A stretch of DNA of 64,000 nucleotides from Mesorhizobium sp. CA14 (GTDB taxonomy: Bacteria; Pseudomonadota; Alphaproteobacteria; Rhizobiales; Rhizobiaceae). Positions 53,935-63,303 of the stretch are shown piece after piece. Position 1 is the stretch's first letter. Each line of letters starts with the position of its first letter. Position numbers and translations under genes: made by a program. Location: assembly GCF_020165195.1 (NCBI RefSeq), contig NZ_JAIUHR010000001.1, positions 62,001-126,000 of the forward strand, read 5' to 3'. The notes beneath the pieces were generated by a model, which worked only from the letters and a program-made list of their open reading frames with translations, had not been told where the DNA came from and searched no databases.

Positions 53935-55101
53935 ATGGACGCGGCAGTCGATGCGGGCACTGGCCAATTCGAGCTCAACGAGGAACAGCGTGCCATCCAG
54001 GAGATGGCCCGAGCCTTCGCGTCGGACCGCGTCGCGCCCAATGCGCTCGACTGGGACAAGGCAAAGCACTTCCCCGCCGATGTGATCCGAGAAACCGGGC
54101 CGCTGGGGCTGGGCGGCATCTATGTGCGCGACGATATCGGCGGCTCGGCGCTTGGGCGGCTGGACGCGGTGTTGATCTTCGAGGCGCTTGCCCACGCCGA
54201 TCCGGCCTTCTCCTCGTTCATTTCCATCCACAACATGGCGGCCTCGATGATCGACCGCTTCGGCAGCGATGAGCAGCGGCAGCGCTTCCTGCCGAAACTG
54301 ACCTCGATGGAATGGCTGGCGAGCTATTGCCTGACCGAGCCCGGGTCAGGCTCGGATGCGGCTGCGCTGAAGACGCGCGCGGTAAAGAGCGGCGGCGACT
54401 ATGTCTTGAACGGCGCCAAGCAGTTCATCTCCGGCGCGGGCGACAGCGACCTCTATGTCGTGATGGCGCGCACCGGCGGCGATGGCCCGAAAGGCATCTC
54501 GACCTTTGTCGTGGCCAAGGATGCGCCGGGCCTGTCCTTCGGCGCCAATGAGCACAAGATGGGCTGGCACATGCAGTCGACCCGCCAGGTCGTCTTCGAG
54601 GATTGCAAGGTGCCGGCCGAGAACCTGCTCGCCGCGGAAGGCGCCGGCTTCGGCATCGCCATGGCCGGGCTCGACGGCGGGCGGCTCAACATCGCCGCCT
54701 GTTCGCTCGGCGGCGCGCAGTCGGCGCTCGACAAAGCGCTCGCCTATACGGCCGAGCGCAAGGCCTTTGGCTCGAAGATCAACCAGTTCCAGGCGCTGCA
54801 GTTCAAGCTGGCCGACATGGAGACGGAGCTGCAGGCGGCCCGCATCTTCCTCTACGCAGCCGCCTCGAGGCTCGACCGCAAGGCGCCGGACGCCGGCAAA
54901 TGGTCGGCTATGGCCAAGCGCTTCGTCACCGATATCGGCTTCGACATCGCCAACCAGGCGCTGCAATTGCATGGCGGCTACGGCTATCTGCACGATTACG
55001 GCATCGAGAAGCTGGTGCGCGACCTGCGCGTTCATCAGATCCTCGAAGGCACCAACGAGATCATGCGCGTCATCATCGCGCGGAGTTTGATCGGCCGCTG
55101 A
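53935..55101 (+). CDS. Acyl-CoA dehydrogenase, probably isobutyryl-CoA dehydrogenase
   Basis: A 388-residue flavoenzyme. CLTEPGSGSDAAALKTRAV is the first family signature, and the catalytic Glu is E371 in HQILEGTNEIMR. The phrase FISGAGDSDLYVVMARTGG and the neighbour MmsB point to isobutyryl-CoA in valine breakdown; a 2-methylbutyryl-CoA role is possible. GGGAG precedes ATG 53935. Spacing to mmsB is 21 bases. Confidence 0.88.
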   Translation: MDAAVDAGTGQFELNEEQRAIQEMARAFASDRVAPNALDWDKAKHFPADVIRETGPLGLGGIYVRDDIGGSALGRLDAVLIFEALAHADPAFSSFISIHNMAASMIDRFGSDEQRQRFLPKLTSMEWLASYCLTEPGSGSDAAALKTRAVKSGGDYVLNGAKQFISGAGDSDLYVVMARTGGDGPKGISTFVVAKDAPGLSFGANEHKMGWHMQSTRQVVFEDCKVPAENLLAAEGAGFGIAMAGLDGGRLNIAACSLGGAQSALDKALAYTAERKAFGSKINQFQALQFKLADMETELQAARIFLYAAASRLDRKAPDAGKWSAMAKRFVTDIGFDIANQALQLHGGYGYLHDYGIEKLVRDLRVHQILEGTNEIMRVIIARSLIGR

Positions 55102-55122
55102 CGATACATTCGGGAGAAAAAG

Positions 55123-56007
55123 ATGGCAACGATCGCCTTCATCGGTCTCGGCAACATGGGCAATCCAATGGCCGCCAACCTCGTTAAGGCGGGACACACC
55201 GTGCTCGGCTTCGATCTCATGCCCGACAACCTCACTGTCGCGAAAGAACACGGCGTGACCGTGATGGCGAGCGCCGTCGCGGCGGTGAAGGACGCTGACG
55301 TCGTCATAACCATGCTGCCCGCCGGCAAGCATGTGCTGTCGGTTTATGAGGGCGTCGCGCCCAAGGCGAAGAAAGGCGCGTTGTTCATCGATTCCTCGAC
55401 CATCGATGTCGAGTCGGCGCGCAAGGCGCATGCGATTGCCGCGAAGCATGGCCTGCAATCGATCGATGCGCCCGTCTCCGGCGGCACGGGCGGCGCCGCG
55501 GCCGGCACGCTGACCTTCATGGCCGGTGGCTCGGATGAAGCGTTTGCCGCCGCCGAACCGATCCTGAAGCCGATGGCCGGGCGCGTCGTTCATTGCGGCG
55601 GCGCCAGCGCCGGACAGGCCGCCAAGATCTGCAACAACATGATTCTCGGCATCTCGATGATCGGCGTCGCCGAGGCCTTCGTGCTGGCCGAAAAGCTCGG
55701 CCTGTCGCACCAGGCGCTGTACGATGTCGCCTCGACCTCGTCGGGCCAATGCTGGTCGCTCACCACCTACTGCCCGGTGCCCGGCCCTGTTCCGGCTTCG
55801 CCGGCCAATCGCGACTACAAGCCGGGCTTTGCCGCCGCGCTCATGCTGAAGGACCTGAAATTGTCGCAGGAAGCCGCGCAGAACGCGGGCGCCGCGACCC
55901 CGCTCGGCGCCGAAGCTACGCAGCTTTATGCGCTGTTCAACGCGCAGGGGCATGCCGGCGCCGATTTTTCCGGCATCATAAATTTCCTGCGCGGCGACAA
56001 AAGCTAA
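55123..56007 (+). CDS. mmsB: 3-hydroxyisobutyrate dehydrogenase
   Basis: A 294-residue beta-hydroxyacid dehydrogenase. The NAD site is FIGLGNMGNPMAANL (6-20), the substrate motif is DAPVSGGTGGAAAGTL (115-130), and catalytic K168 lies in GQAAKICNNM. It oxidises 3-hydroxyisobutyrate to methylmalonate semialdehyde in valine degradation, after the preceding dehydrogenase. CGGGAGAAAAAG precedes the ATG. Confidence 0.94.
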   Translation: MATIAFIGLGNMGNPMAANLVKAGHTVLGFDLMPDNLTVAKEHGVTVMASAVAAVKDADVVITMLPAGKHVLSVYEGVAPKAKKGALFIDSSTIDVESARKAHAIAAKHGLQSIDAPVSGGTGGAAAGTLTFMAGGSDEAFAAAEPILKPMAGRVVHCGGASAGQAAKICNNMILGISMIGVAEAFVLAEKLGLSHQALYDVASTSSGQCWSLTTYCPVPGPVPASPANRDYKPGFAAALMLKDLKLSQEAAQNAGAATPLGAEATQLYALFNAQGHAGADFSGIINFLRGDKS

Positions 56008-56094
56008 ACGGCTGCTTTCCAACGATTATTAGCGAATTTTTTCGACACAAAGCCGGCAAATTTAGATTTGCTTAAGGTCTTGCTAACTCACCGG

Positions 56095-56254
56095 TAACGA
56101 TGTGCCTTTAAAACGGATTGCGAGGCGGACATCGCGTCCGCCCGGCGCTCCGGATCAGGTCTCGCGTACCGGAGCCCGTAAGTTTCGCAAGTATCCTGTC
56201 GCGAAGCGCCATGCGTATCTGGCAGAGCCGCGTTCCCTTCGGGACGCGGTTTTT
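56095..56254 (+). ncRNA. Candidate structured small RNA or long 3' UTR
   Basis: In this 324-base gene-free gap (56008-56331), four hairpins follow each other on the + strand: GGCGGAC/GTCCGCC (56124-56142), CTCCGG/CCGGAG (56148-56174), TTCGC/GCGAA (56184-56205) and a terminator (56228-56254). No protein frame fits. Before it, an AT-rich stretch (56029-56080) could hold a promoter. It does not resemble an RNA family I can name. Confidence 0.4.
56228..56254 (+). terminator. Rho-independent terminator downstream of mmsB
   Basis: CCGCGTTCCC and GGGACGCGG form a stem with one bulged T around TTC, followed by five T residues and GCGTTT. It ends either the mmsB transcript or the candidate RNA. Confidence 0.75.
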
Positions 56255-56294
56255 GCGTTTCGGAGACGCGCTCCGCGAGCCGTCCAGGAATGGA

Positions 56295-56320
56295 CCGGGC
56301 GCTCAGCCAGGAGCGCCCGG
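56295..56320 (-). terminator. Hairpin at the end of the aminotransferase gene
   Basis: CCGGGCGCTC and GAGCGCCCGG are perfect 10-base arms around AGCCAG, 12 bases after the aminotransferase stop on the minus strand. The tail is poor in T (TCCATTCC), so termination may be inefficient. Confidence 0.5.
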
Positions 56321-56331
56321 AGAATATCCGC

Positions 56332-57711
56332 TTAGCGCTTGCGCAAATCGGCATCCGCCAGATCGAGCGCCTTGGCGATGCGCTCGCAGGCCATGTCGAT
56401 CGTGTCGCGCGTCCAGATCAGCGGCGGCGAGAGAATCATCGTGTCGCCGGTGGCCCGCATCATCATGCCGCTCGCGACGGCATGGTCGCGCACGACGACG
56501 GCAGCGCTTCCCGACGGCAGATAGCGTTCCTTGGTCGCCTTGTCCTTGACGATCTCGATCGCGCCCATCAGGCCGATCGAACGCACCTCGCCGACCAGCC
56601 TGTGCCCAGCGATCCGCTCCTGCAGCGCCTGCGCGAAATAGGGACCGGTGTCGTTCCTGACGCGCTCGACCAGGCCTTCCTTCTCGATGATCTCGAGGTT
56701 TTTCAGCGCCACCGCGCAAGCCACCGGATGACCGGAATAGGTGTAGCCGTGATAGAACTCGCCGCCTTTCTCGACCAGCGTCTTGGCGATGCGGTCGCCG
56801 ACCAGCAGCGCCGAGAGTGGCTGATAGCCCGAGGTCAGCGCCTTGGCGGTGGTGATGGTGTCAGGCTCGATGCCGAAAGTCTGCGCCGCGAACCATTCGC
56901 CGGTGCGGCCATAGCCGGTGATGACCTCGTCCAGCATCAGAAGCACATCGTATTTGCGGCAGATGCGTTCCACTTCCGGCCAATAGCTCATCGGCGGGAT
57001 CTTCACCCCGCCGGCGCCCATCACCGGCTCGCCGATGAAGGCGGCGACCTTGTCGGATCCGGCTTCGAGGATCGCGTCCTCGACCGCCTTCGCCGCGCGG
57101 ATGCCGAAATCATGGTCGCTTTCGCCGGGCAGCGCTAGTTCATAGGCATAGGGCATCATCACATGGACGATGTTGGGCACTGCGCCGCCGAGTTGCTTGT
57201 GCATCGGCTCCATGCCGCCGAGCGACGTGCCGGCGATCGTCGAGCCGTGATAGGCCGACTTGCGCGAGATGATGCGGTTCTTCTCGGGCTTGCCTTCAAG
57301 CGCCCAATAGTGGCGCACGAGCCTGAGCGCCGTGTCGTTGGCTTCCGAACCGGACGAGCCGTAGAAGACCTGGCCGACATGCTTCGGCGCCAGCTCCGCC
57401 AGCTTCTTCGACAACAGCACCGGCGTCGGCGTCGAGCATTTGAAGAAGGAGTTGTAGTAAGGCAGTTCCTTCATCTGCGCGTAGGCAGCCTCGGCCAGCT
57501 CGTCGCGGCCATAGCCGACATTGACGCACCACAGGCCAGCCATGCCGTCGAGGATTTCGGCGCCGTCGGCATCGTAGATGAACGGGCCCTTGGCATGGGT
57601 GATGATGCGCGAGCCCGTCTCGCGCAGCTCCTTGTGGTCGGTGAAGGGATGAAGGTGATGCGCGGCATCGATCTGCTGAAGCTGCTTCAGCGAATAATTC
57701 TGATAGGTCAT
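56332..57711 (-). CDS. Class III omega-aminotransferase (aspartate aminotransferase family)
   Basis: A 459-residue PLP enzyme. GSSGSEANDTALRLVRHYW binds the phosphate, LLMLDEVITGYGRTG holds the Asp, and K290 in TTAKALTSGYQPLSA forms the Schiff base. Similar enzymes use beta-alanine, putrescine or other omega-amines with pyruvate. The specific substrate is not clear. ATG 57711 begins MTYQNYSLKQLQQID. Confidence 0.88.
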   Translation of the reverse strand: MTYQNYSLKQLQQIDAAHHLHPFTDHKELRETGSRIITHAKGPFIYDADGAEILDGMAGLWCVNVGYGRDELAEAAYAQMKELPYYNSFFKCSTPTPVLLSKKLAELAPKHVGQVFYGSSGSEANDTALRLVRHYWALEGKPEKNRIISRKSAYHGSTIAGTSLGGMEPMHKQLGGAVPNIVHVMMPYAYELALPGESDHDFGIRAAKAVEDAILEAGSDKVAAFIGEPVMGAGGVKIPPMSYWPEVERICRKYDVLLMLDEVITGYGRTGEWFAAQTFGIEPDTITTAKALTSGYQPLSALLVGDRIAKTLVEKGGEFYHGYTYSGHPVACAVALKNLEIIEKEGLVERVRNDTGPYFAQALQERIAGHRLVGEVRSIGLMGAIEIVKDKATKERYLPSGSAAVVVRDHAVASGMMMRATGDTMILSPPLIWTRDTIDMACERIAKALDLADADLRKR

Positions 57712-57762
57712 GGATTTGATCTTTCCTCTTGAATCAATCCGGCAGCGGCCGGGGCGGATTCG

Positions 57763-57885
57763 TCAGAGGAAGCGGGGCGGCGAATAGCCGATCCGGGCGC
57801 ACAGCCGCAACAGCTCGGCGCGCAGCGTGCGCGGTGACGGCGTCACCGCGACCCCGAAGGCGCCTGATGTGCTGAAGCGGATCAT
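57763..57885 (-). CDS. Possible 40-residue protein
   Basis: A short frame between the prolyl oligopeptidase and the aminotransferase, in the same direction. It encodes MIRFSTSGAFGVAVTPSPRT and an amphipathic LRAELLRLCARIGYSPPRFL tail. Codon use looks coding-like but the ribosome site is weak and no relative is recognised. It could be a gene remnant. Confidence 0.3.
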   Translation of the reverse strand: MIRFSTSGAFGVAVTPSPRTLRAELLRLCARIGYSPPRFL

Positions 57886-57917
57886 GGCGGCAGCTTATGC
57901 CGCCTGAGGCTCAAAAT

Positions 57918-59987
57918 TCAAGCTGTTCCGGTTAGCGCCCGCTGCAGGAATATGTAGCGCATCGCCGTCTGCGCCGCCTGCGGCCGGCGATCGCCGCGCC
58001 CGCCATGGCCGCCTTCGGTCTCTTCGAAGAACAGCGTCCGGCCATGGCCTGCCTCCTGCAGCCGCGCCGCCATCTTGCGGGCATGCCCGGGATGGACGCG
58101 GTCGTCGGCGGTGGACGTCATCAGGAGCACCGGCGGATAGGCAGCGCCTGCCTTGACATGCTGGTAGGGCGAATAGGCGCCGAGCCAGGCCGCCTCTTCC
58201 GGCTTCGACGGGTCGCCATATTCGGCGATCCACGAGGCGCCGGGAGGCAGGTCGGTGTAGCGCAGCATGTCGAGCAGCGGCACGTCGATGATGACCGCGC
58301 CGAACAGCTCCGGCCGCTGCGTCAGCGATGTGCCGGTGAGCAGGCCGCCATTCGAGCCGCCCTGGATGCCAAGCTGCGCCGCCGTGGTGATGCCGCGCCG
58401 GACCACATCCTCGGCCACCGCCGCGAAATCGTCGAAGGCGTTCTGGCGCTTGCCCTTGAGCGCCGCCTGATGCCAGGCCGGACCGAACTCGCCGCCGCCG
58501 CGGATGTTGGCCTGAACATAGGCATTGCCCTTGTCCAGCCAGAGCCTGCCGCGAATGCCGGCATAGCCGGGCAGCAGCGGCACTTCGAAGCCGCCATAGC
58601 CGTAGAGCAGCGTCGGCACCGGCCCTTTCTGGTCGCGCCTCCGCACCACGAAATACGGGATCATCGTGCCGTCCTTCGAGCGCGCCTCGAATTGCTCCGA
58701 GACATAAGGCGAGGCCTCGAAGCGGGCCGGCTGCGACTTCACGGTTTGAAGCGTCTCGCCATTGTCGTCCGACCAGATGATCGAGCTCGGCGTCAGGAAA
58801 TCGGTGAAGGAGAAGGAGACGCTCGAGCCGAAATGCTCGGCATGGCTGATGCCGACATTGCCGTTGTCCGGCAGCGCGATCGGTTTCAGCGACCAGCCAT
58901 CGGCGGTGCGGTCGCAGGCGATGACCTTGCCGCGCACATTGTCCATCAGGTTAATGAACAACCGGTCCTTGGTCCTGGCGAGCCCGGCGATCGAGACGCG
59001 ATGCGCCGGCGCAAGCACCGTTTCGAACGGCCCGAATGCACCGCTCTCGATCCAGCGATCGAAATCGACCGAATAGAGCCCGTCGGGCAGGCAGCGCGTG
59101 CCGTCGGGCGCCGTCCATGGGCTGCGCACGCCGAAGATCAGCTGGCCCTTGAAGACCGCCGTGTCGGTGGCGTCGTCGGGCAGCGGGATGCGCCGGTTCT
59201 CGCCCGAAGCCAGCCGCAGGAAATTGTGCGAGGTGAAGAAGTCGAGCGTCTTGCCGAGCAGCACATGCCGCTTGTCGCCGTCATATTCGACGCCGCCGCC
59301 GACCGCGAGATGTTGTTTCTCGCCTTCGAAGATCGGCGTCGCGTCCTCGAGCTTGGTGCCGCGCTGCCAAAGCTTGATCACGCGCGGATAGCCGGACTGC
59401 GTCTTGTCGCTTTCCTCGAAAGCCGCCGAGACGATGACCGTATCCCGGTCCAGCCAGGAAAAGCCCGACTTGGAGGCGCGCGCGGAAAACCCTCCGTCGA
59501 CAAAGGACCTCGTCACGATATCGAATTCGCGCATCTCACTGGCATCGCCGCCATCGGGCGACATGTAGAGCAGGCAGCGGTTGAAATCGGGATAGAGTCG
59601 GCTGGCGCCGCCGAACACCCATTTGATGTCTTCCTTCGCCGAGAGCTGATCGAAATCGATGATCGTCTCCCATTCCGGTTTGCCGGTCTTGTAGGAAGCG
59701 ACAGGCGTGCGCCGCCACAGCCCCAGCGCATTGGTCTTGTCCTGCCAGAAATTGTAGACGTAGCCGGCAAGTGCGGCCCCGACCGGCATATTGTCCTCGG
59801 CCGTCATCAGGTCGAGCGCGGTCTCGAAAGCCGCCTGATAGGAAGGATCGCCCTGCAATTCGGCGACCGTCAGCGCATTCTGGCGATGAACCCAGTCCAG
59901 CGCTTCCTTGCCATTGCGATCCTCCAGCCACAGGAAAGGATCGTCAGCCGCCAATTCGGGCTGGGTTTTGGTCATCATGCTGGTCAT
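57918..59987 (-). CDS. Prolyl oligopeptidase-family serine peptidase
   Basis: A 689-residue cytoplasmic peptidase of family S9A: an N-terminal beta-propeller (about 70-410) and an alpha/beta-hydrolase domain. The nucleophile is S545 in GGSNGG; the Asp is in STADDRVHPGH and the His in EGGHGG. It cleaves short peptides after proline or similar residues. ATG 59987 has GGAG at good spacing and is preferred to ATG 59999. Confidence 0.92.
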   Translation of the reverse strand: MTSMMTKTQPELAADDPFLWLEDRNGKEALDWVHRQNALTVAELQGDPSYQAAFETALDLMTAEDNMPVGAALAGYVYNFWQDKTNALGLWRRTPVASYKTGKPEWETIIDFDQLSAKEDIKWVFGGASRLYPDFNRCLLYMSPDGGDASEMREFDIVTRSFVDGGFSARASKSGFSWLDRDTVIVSAAFEESDKTQSGYPRVIKLWQRGTKLEDATPIFEGEKQHLAVGGGVEYDGDKRHVLLGKTLDFFTSHNFLRLASGENRRIPLPDDATDTAVFKGQLIFGVRSPWTAPDGTRCLPDGLYSVDFDRWIESGAFGPFETVLAPAHRVSIAGLARTKDRLFINLMDNVRGKVIACDRTADGWSLKPIALPDNGNVGISHAEHFGSSVSFSFTDFLTPSSIIWSDDNGETLQTVKSQPARFEASPYVSEQFEARSKDGTMIPYFVVRRRDQKGPVPTLLYGYGGFEVPLLPGYAGIRGRLWLDKGNAYVQANIRGGGEFGPAWHQAALKGKRQNAFDDFAAVAEDVVRRGITTAAQLGIQGGSNGGLLTGTSLTQRPELFGAVIIDVPLLDMLRYTDLPPGASWIAEYGDPSKPEEAAWLGAYSPYQHVKAGAAYPPVLLMTSTADDRVHPGHARKMAARLQEAGHGRTLFFEETEGGHGGRGDRRPQAAQTAMRYIFLQRALTGTA

Positions 59988-60060
59988 GCGGGTCTCCATC
60001 TGGCGGCCCCGCCTACATCGCGTTCGCTGCGTCGATATTCAAGGGCCGTGACGGGACCGA

Positions 60061-61224
60061 TTACAAAACCCGCCGGCGCATGACAGTCGCCGCCGCCAGC
60101 GCCGCGCAGATCGCACCCAGCGTGACCGGCAGGCCGGCGGCGCCGATAATACCCATGACGCCGCCGGTGAGCGGCGGCACGACGATGCCGCCAAAACCCC
60201 ACATCAGCGAGAAGGCCGCATTGCCGGCGACCAGCGCCGAGCCGCTGAAGCGCTCGCCGAGCTCGATGATCGACATCGTGTAGATGCCGTAGGAAACGGC
60301 GCCCCAGACAAAGACGCACGTCCAGATCAACGGCGTCTCGATCAGCGCCGGCAAGAGCACACATCCAAGGATGGTCACCACCACGCAGCCGAAGCGCACC
60401 AGGCGCGCCGTCAGTTTTTCGGCAAGCAGGCCGAGCGGCACCTGCATGGCGATGTTGCCGGCGATCATCACGGAAAGCAGCGCCGACATGCGCGCCTCGG
60501 GAATGCCGTGATGCGTCCCATAAACCGGCAGCAGCGCCAAGATCGCTTGCTCGAATCCTGCCGCGACGATCACCGCCGACAGAAGCAGCCAGGCCATTGG
60601 TATGAAGCCCAGCACCGAAACCCTGTTTTCGGCCTCGTCGACTTTTGGCAGCCGCTTCACCACCACGGCCAGACAGCCGCCGCAGAAGATGAAGGCAAGA
60701 ATGCCGACAAGGAAAGGCGGCCAGCCTTCGGTGCCGACGCCGAGCAGGCAGAGCGGCCCCGCCGCGAAGCCCGCCGAGATGATGGTGGAATAGATGCCCA
60801 TGACGCCGCCGCGGCGCGACGGCGGCGCCAGCGCAATCACCCAGATTTCGCTCAAGACATAAAGCGGGTTGGTCACCACCCCGATCAGGAAGCGCAGCGG
60901 GAACCACAGATAGACATTCTGCGTCCAGCCGATCAGCGCCAGCACCAGCGCCGAGAGCGCCGCGCAGGTCAACGCGGTCCGCCCTGCCCCGAAACGGCGC
61001 GCCAATCCCGGGATCAGCGGCGAGGACAGGATGAAGCCGACCGGCGTCATCGCCGCCGACAGCCCGATCATCGCCGGCGAAACGCCCTGACGCTGCAGGA
61101 TGAAGCTGAGCAGCGGGTAGGAAAGCCCTTGCGCGATGGCGAATACCGAAACGGTCGCGATCACGCCGGTAATCGCGGCCCACTGCACCCTCTCGCCGGC
61201 CTCTGATTTCGCCAGAGCCATCAT
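60061..61224 (-). CDS. MFS transporter
   Basis: A 387-residue major facilitator protein with about twelve hydrophobic segments. The loop after helix 2, LARRFGAGRTALT, resembles the family's basic motif, and PPSRRGGVMGIYSTIISAGFAAGP the helix 5 motif. Relatives include YcaD-like transporters. The substrate is unknown. It lies 73 bases upstream of the peptidase gene, so joint transcription is possible. Confidence 0.85.
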   Translation of the reverse strand: MMALAKSEAGERVQWAAITGVIATVSVFAIAQGLSYPLLSFILQRQGVSPAMIGLSAAMTPVGFILSSPLIPGLARRFGAGRTALTCAALSALVLALIGWTQNVYLWFPLRFLIGVVTNPLYVLSEIWVIALAPPSRRGGVMGIYSTIISAGFAAGPLCLLGVGTEGWPPFLVGILAFIFCGGCLAVVVKRLPKVDEAENRVSVLGFIPMAWLLLSAVIVAAGFEQAILALLPVYGTHHGIPEARMSALLSVMIAGNIAMQVPLGLLAEKLTARLVRFGCVVVTILGCVLLPALIETPLIWTCVFVWGAVSYGIYTMSIIELGERFSGSALVAGNAAFSLMWGFGGIVVPPLTGGVMGIIGAAGLPVTLGAICAALAAATVMRRRVL

Positions 61225-61314
61225 TCCTGCTCCAATCGTCCGGAGCCTTAGCCGCTAGCGGCGACAGCCGTAAGGGCCAACGGCGGCGAAAGCGCATGTT
61301 CCAGCCAGTCCCTG

Positions 61315-61438
61315 TCAAGAGCGCCTGCGTTGCAGCGAACGATACGGGGCGAACGCCACCAGCAGAATGTCGAGCCCGACGATGACGGCGGGCAGCCCGA
61401 GCGGTCCGATCGCCTGCGGCCGGTTGCCCTTCCGTCAT
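61315..61438 (-). pseudogene. Small one-segment membrane ORF with a 1-base frameshift
   Basis: AGGGAAGCGAC and ATG 61438 start MTEG. If one G of the GGG run (61427-61429) is dropped, the frame gives NRPQAIGPLGLPAVIVGLDI and LLVAFAPYRSLQRRRS and a stop at 61315, about 40 residues with a single membrane segment and strongly coding-like codons. As written, the frame is broken. The remaining bases of the 311-base MFS-to-mttB gap hold nothing else. Confidence 0.4.
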
Positions 61439-61535
61439 GTCGCTTCCCTCGCCCTAGTGGTCGCCGCCTCCTCACCGGCTGCATTGCGGCCGGTCCATTA
61501 TGCCGGCCAAAATTCGCATCCTCACGAGGCTTCTC

Positions 61536-63113
61536 ATGACCGCCGCCCTTCGTCCCGCCGAACCGGCACTGGCAACCGATCGCGCCCGCCGTGGCGGCCG
61601 CGCGGGCAAGCGCGCCGGCGGCTCGGCAGCCTTCGAGCAGCCCGCCTTCCGGCAGTTGAAGAACCCGCTGACGCCGACCAAGCTGGTGTCCGACGACGAG
61701 CTGGAATCGATTCACCTCGCCTCGCTGCGCGTGCTGAAGGAGATCGGCGTCGACGTCCTGCACGACGAAGCCCGCCGCATCATGAAAGCGCACGGCGCGG
61801 ATGTGCGGGAAGGCTCAGAGCGCGTGCGCTTCGACAGCGACATGATCCTCGAGCTCGTCTCGCATTGCCCGTCGGAATTCACCCTGCACGCCCGCAATCC
61901 GGCGCACAATCTGCGCTTCGGCGGCAACAACGTCATCCTGTCGATGATGGCTTCGGCGCCGAACTGCTCCGACCTCGACCGCGGCCGCAGGCCCGGCAAC
62001 CAGGCCGACTACCGCAACTTCCTGCGCCTGGCGCAGATGCACAACATCCTGCAGTGCACCGGCGGCTACCCGGTCGAGCCGATCGACATCCACCCGTCGG
62101 TGCGGCACCTGGAATGCATCCGCGACCTCGCGATGCTCACCGACAAGGTCTTCCACATCTATTCGCTCGGCAAGGAACGCAACGTCGACGGCATCGAGAT
62201 CACCCGCATCGCCCGCGGCATCAGCCGCGAGCAGCTGATGCAGGAACCCTCGGTCTTCACCATCATCAACACCAATTCGCCGCTCAAGCTCGACGTGCCG
62301 ATGATGGAAGGCATCATTCAGATGGCGAGCATGGGCCAGGCCGTGATCGTCACCCCGTTCACGCTCTCGGGCGCCATGGCGCCCGTCACCGTTGCCGGCG
62401 CGCTGGTGCAGCAGAACGCCGAGGCGCTCTCCGGCATCGCGTTCGCGCAGATGGTCAAGAAAGGCGCGCCGGTCGGCTATGGCGGCTTCACCTCCAATGT
62501 CGACATGAAATCCGGCGCGCCGGCCTTCGGCACGCCCGAATATATGAAGGCGCAACTCGTCGGCGGCCAGCTCGCGCGCCGCTACAAAATTCCCTACCGC
62601 ACCTCCAACACCTGCGCCGCCAATACGGTCGACGCGCAGGCCGCCTATGAAAGCGTGTTCTCGCTGTGGGGCGCCATCCAGGGCGGCGGCAATCTGATGA
62701 TGCATGGCGCCGGCTGGCTGGAAGGTGGCCTGCGCTGCTCCTACGAAAAGACCATCCTCGATATCGACCTGTTGCAGATGGTGGCCGAATTCCTCACCCC
62801 GCTCGACCTCTCCGAGGATGCGCTCGGCTTCGACGCCATCCAGTCGGTCGGCCCCGGCGGCCATTTCTTCGGCACCCAGCACACGCAGGAACGCTACAAG
62901 ACTGCCTTCTACTCACCGATTGTCTCCGACTGGCGCAACTTCGAGACCTGGACCGAGGCCGGCTCGCCGACGGCGATGGAACGCACCAACAAGGTCTGGA
63001 AGGAGCGTCTTGCTTCTTACGAGGAGCCTTACATGGATCCGGCCATTCGCGAGGAACTCAACGACTTCGTCGAAAAACGCCGCGCCGAAGGCGGCGCGCC
63101 GACGGATTTCTGA
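61536..63113 (+). CDS. MttB-family corrinoid methyltransferase (non-pyrrolysine), probably glycine betaine-type
   Basis: A 525-residue TIM-barrel methyltransferase of the trimethylamine methyltransferase superfamily. The frame has no internal TAG, so it lacks pyrrolysine; such members act on glycine betaine and other quaternary amines rather than trimethylamine. Family text includes TPTKLVSDDELESIHLASL, VSHCPSEFTLHARNP and FFGTQHTQERYKTAFYSP. GAGG lies six bases before ATG 61536. The flavoprotein starting at 63766 would process the dimethylglycine product, supporting a betaine role. Confidence 0.85.
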   Translation: MTAALRPAEPALATDRARRGGRAGKRAGGSAAFEQPAFRQLKNPLTPTKLVSDDELESIHLASLRVLKEIGVDVLHDEARRIMKAHGADVREGSERVRFDSDMILELVSHCPSEFTLHARNPAHNLRFGGNNVILSMMASAPNCSDLDRGRRPGNQADYRNFLRLAQMHNILQCTGGYPVEPIDIHPSVRHLECIRDLAMLTDKVFHIYSLGKERNVDGIEITRIARGISREQLMQEPSVFTIINTNSPLKLDVPMMEGIIQMASMGQAVIVTPFTLSGAMAPVTVAGALVQQNAEALSGIAFAQMVKKGAPVGYGGFTSNVDMKSGAPAFGTPEYMKAQLVGGQLARRYKIPYRTSNTCAANTVDAQAAYESVFSLWGAIQGGGNLMMHGAGWLEGGLRCSYEKTILDIDLLQMVAEFLTPLDLSEDALGFDAIQSVGPGGHFFGTQHTQERYKTAFYSPIVSDWRNFETWTEAGSPTAMERTNKVWKERLASYEEPYMDPAIREELNDFVEKRRAEGGAPTDF

Positions 63114-63132
63114 TTTTCTGTGTTGAGGATGA

Positions 63133-63303
63133 ATAGTCGACCCCCACTCCGTCGAGCTTCGCTCGACACCTCTCCCCCGATCGACGGGGGAGAGGAAAGA
63201 CGCGAGGCGATTCCAGCCGGCGCCCTTCTTCTCGGTGGCGCCCTTCCTCTCCCTCCGGAGGGGGGAGAGGTGGCGCCGCGAAGCGGCGACGGAGTGAGGG
63301 AAG
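63133..63303. repeat. Repeat family E (inverted arms) ahead of the DUF559 gene
   Basis: CCCCACTCCGTCGAGCTTCG with CGACACCTCTCCCCCGATCG on the left is mirrored by GGGGGGAGAGGTGGCGCCGCG and AAGCGGCGACGGAGTGAGGG on the right. Local hairpins such as CTCTCCCCCGATCGACGGGGGAGAG are included. This type is frequent in Mesorhizobium-like genomes. It runs directly into the DUF559 frame. Confidence 0.7.

Noticed and set aside
61536..63113. Pyrrolysine-containing trimethylamine methyltransferase
   Set aside because: The frame has no in-frame TAG, and no pyl genes are present, so it belongs to the non-pyrrolysine subgroup.
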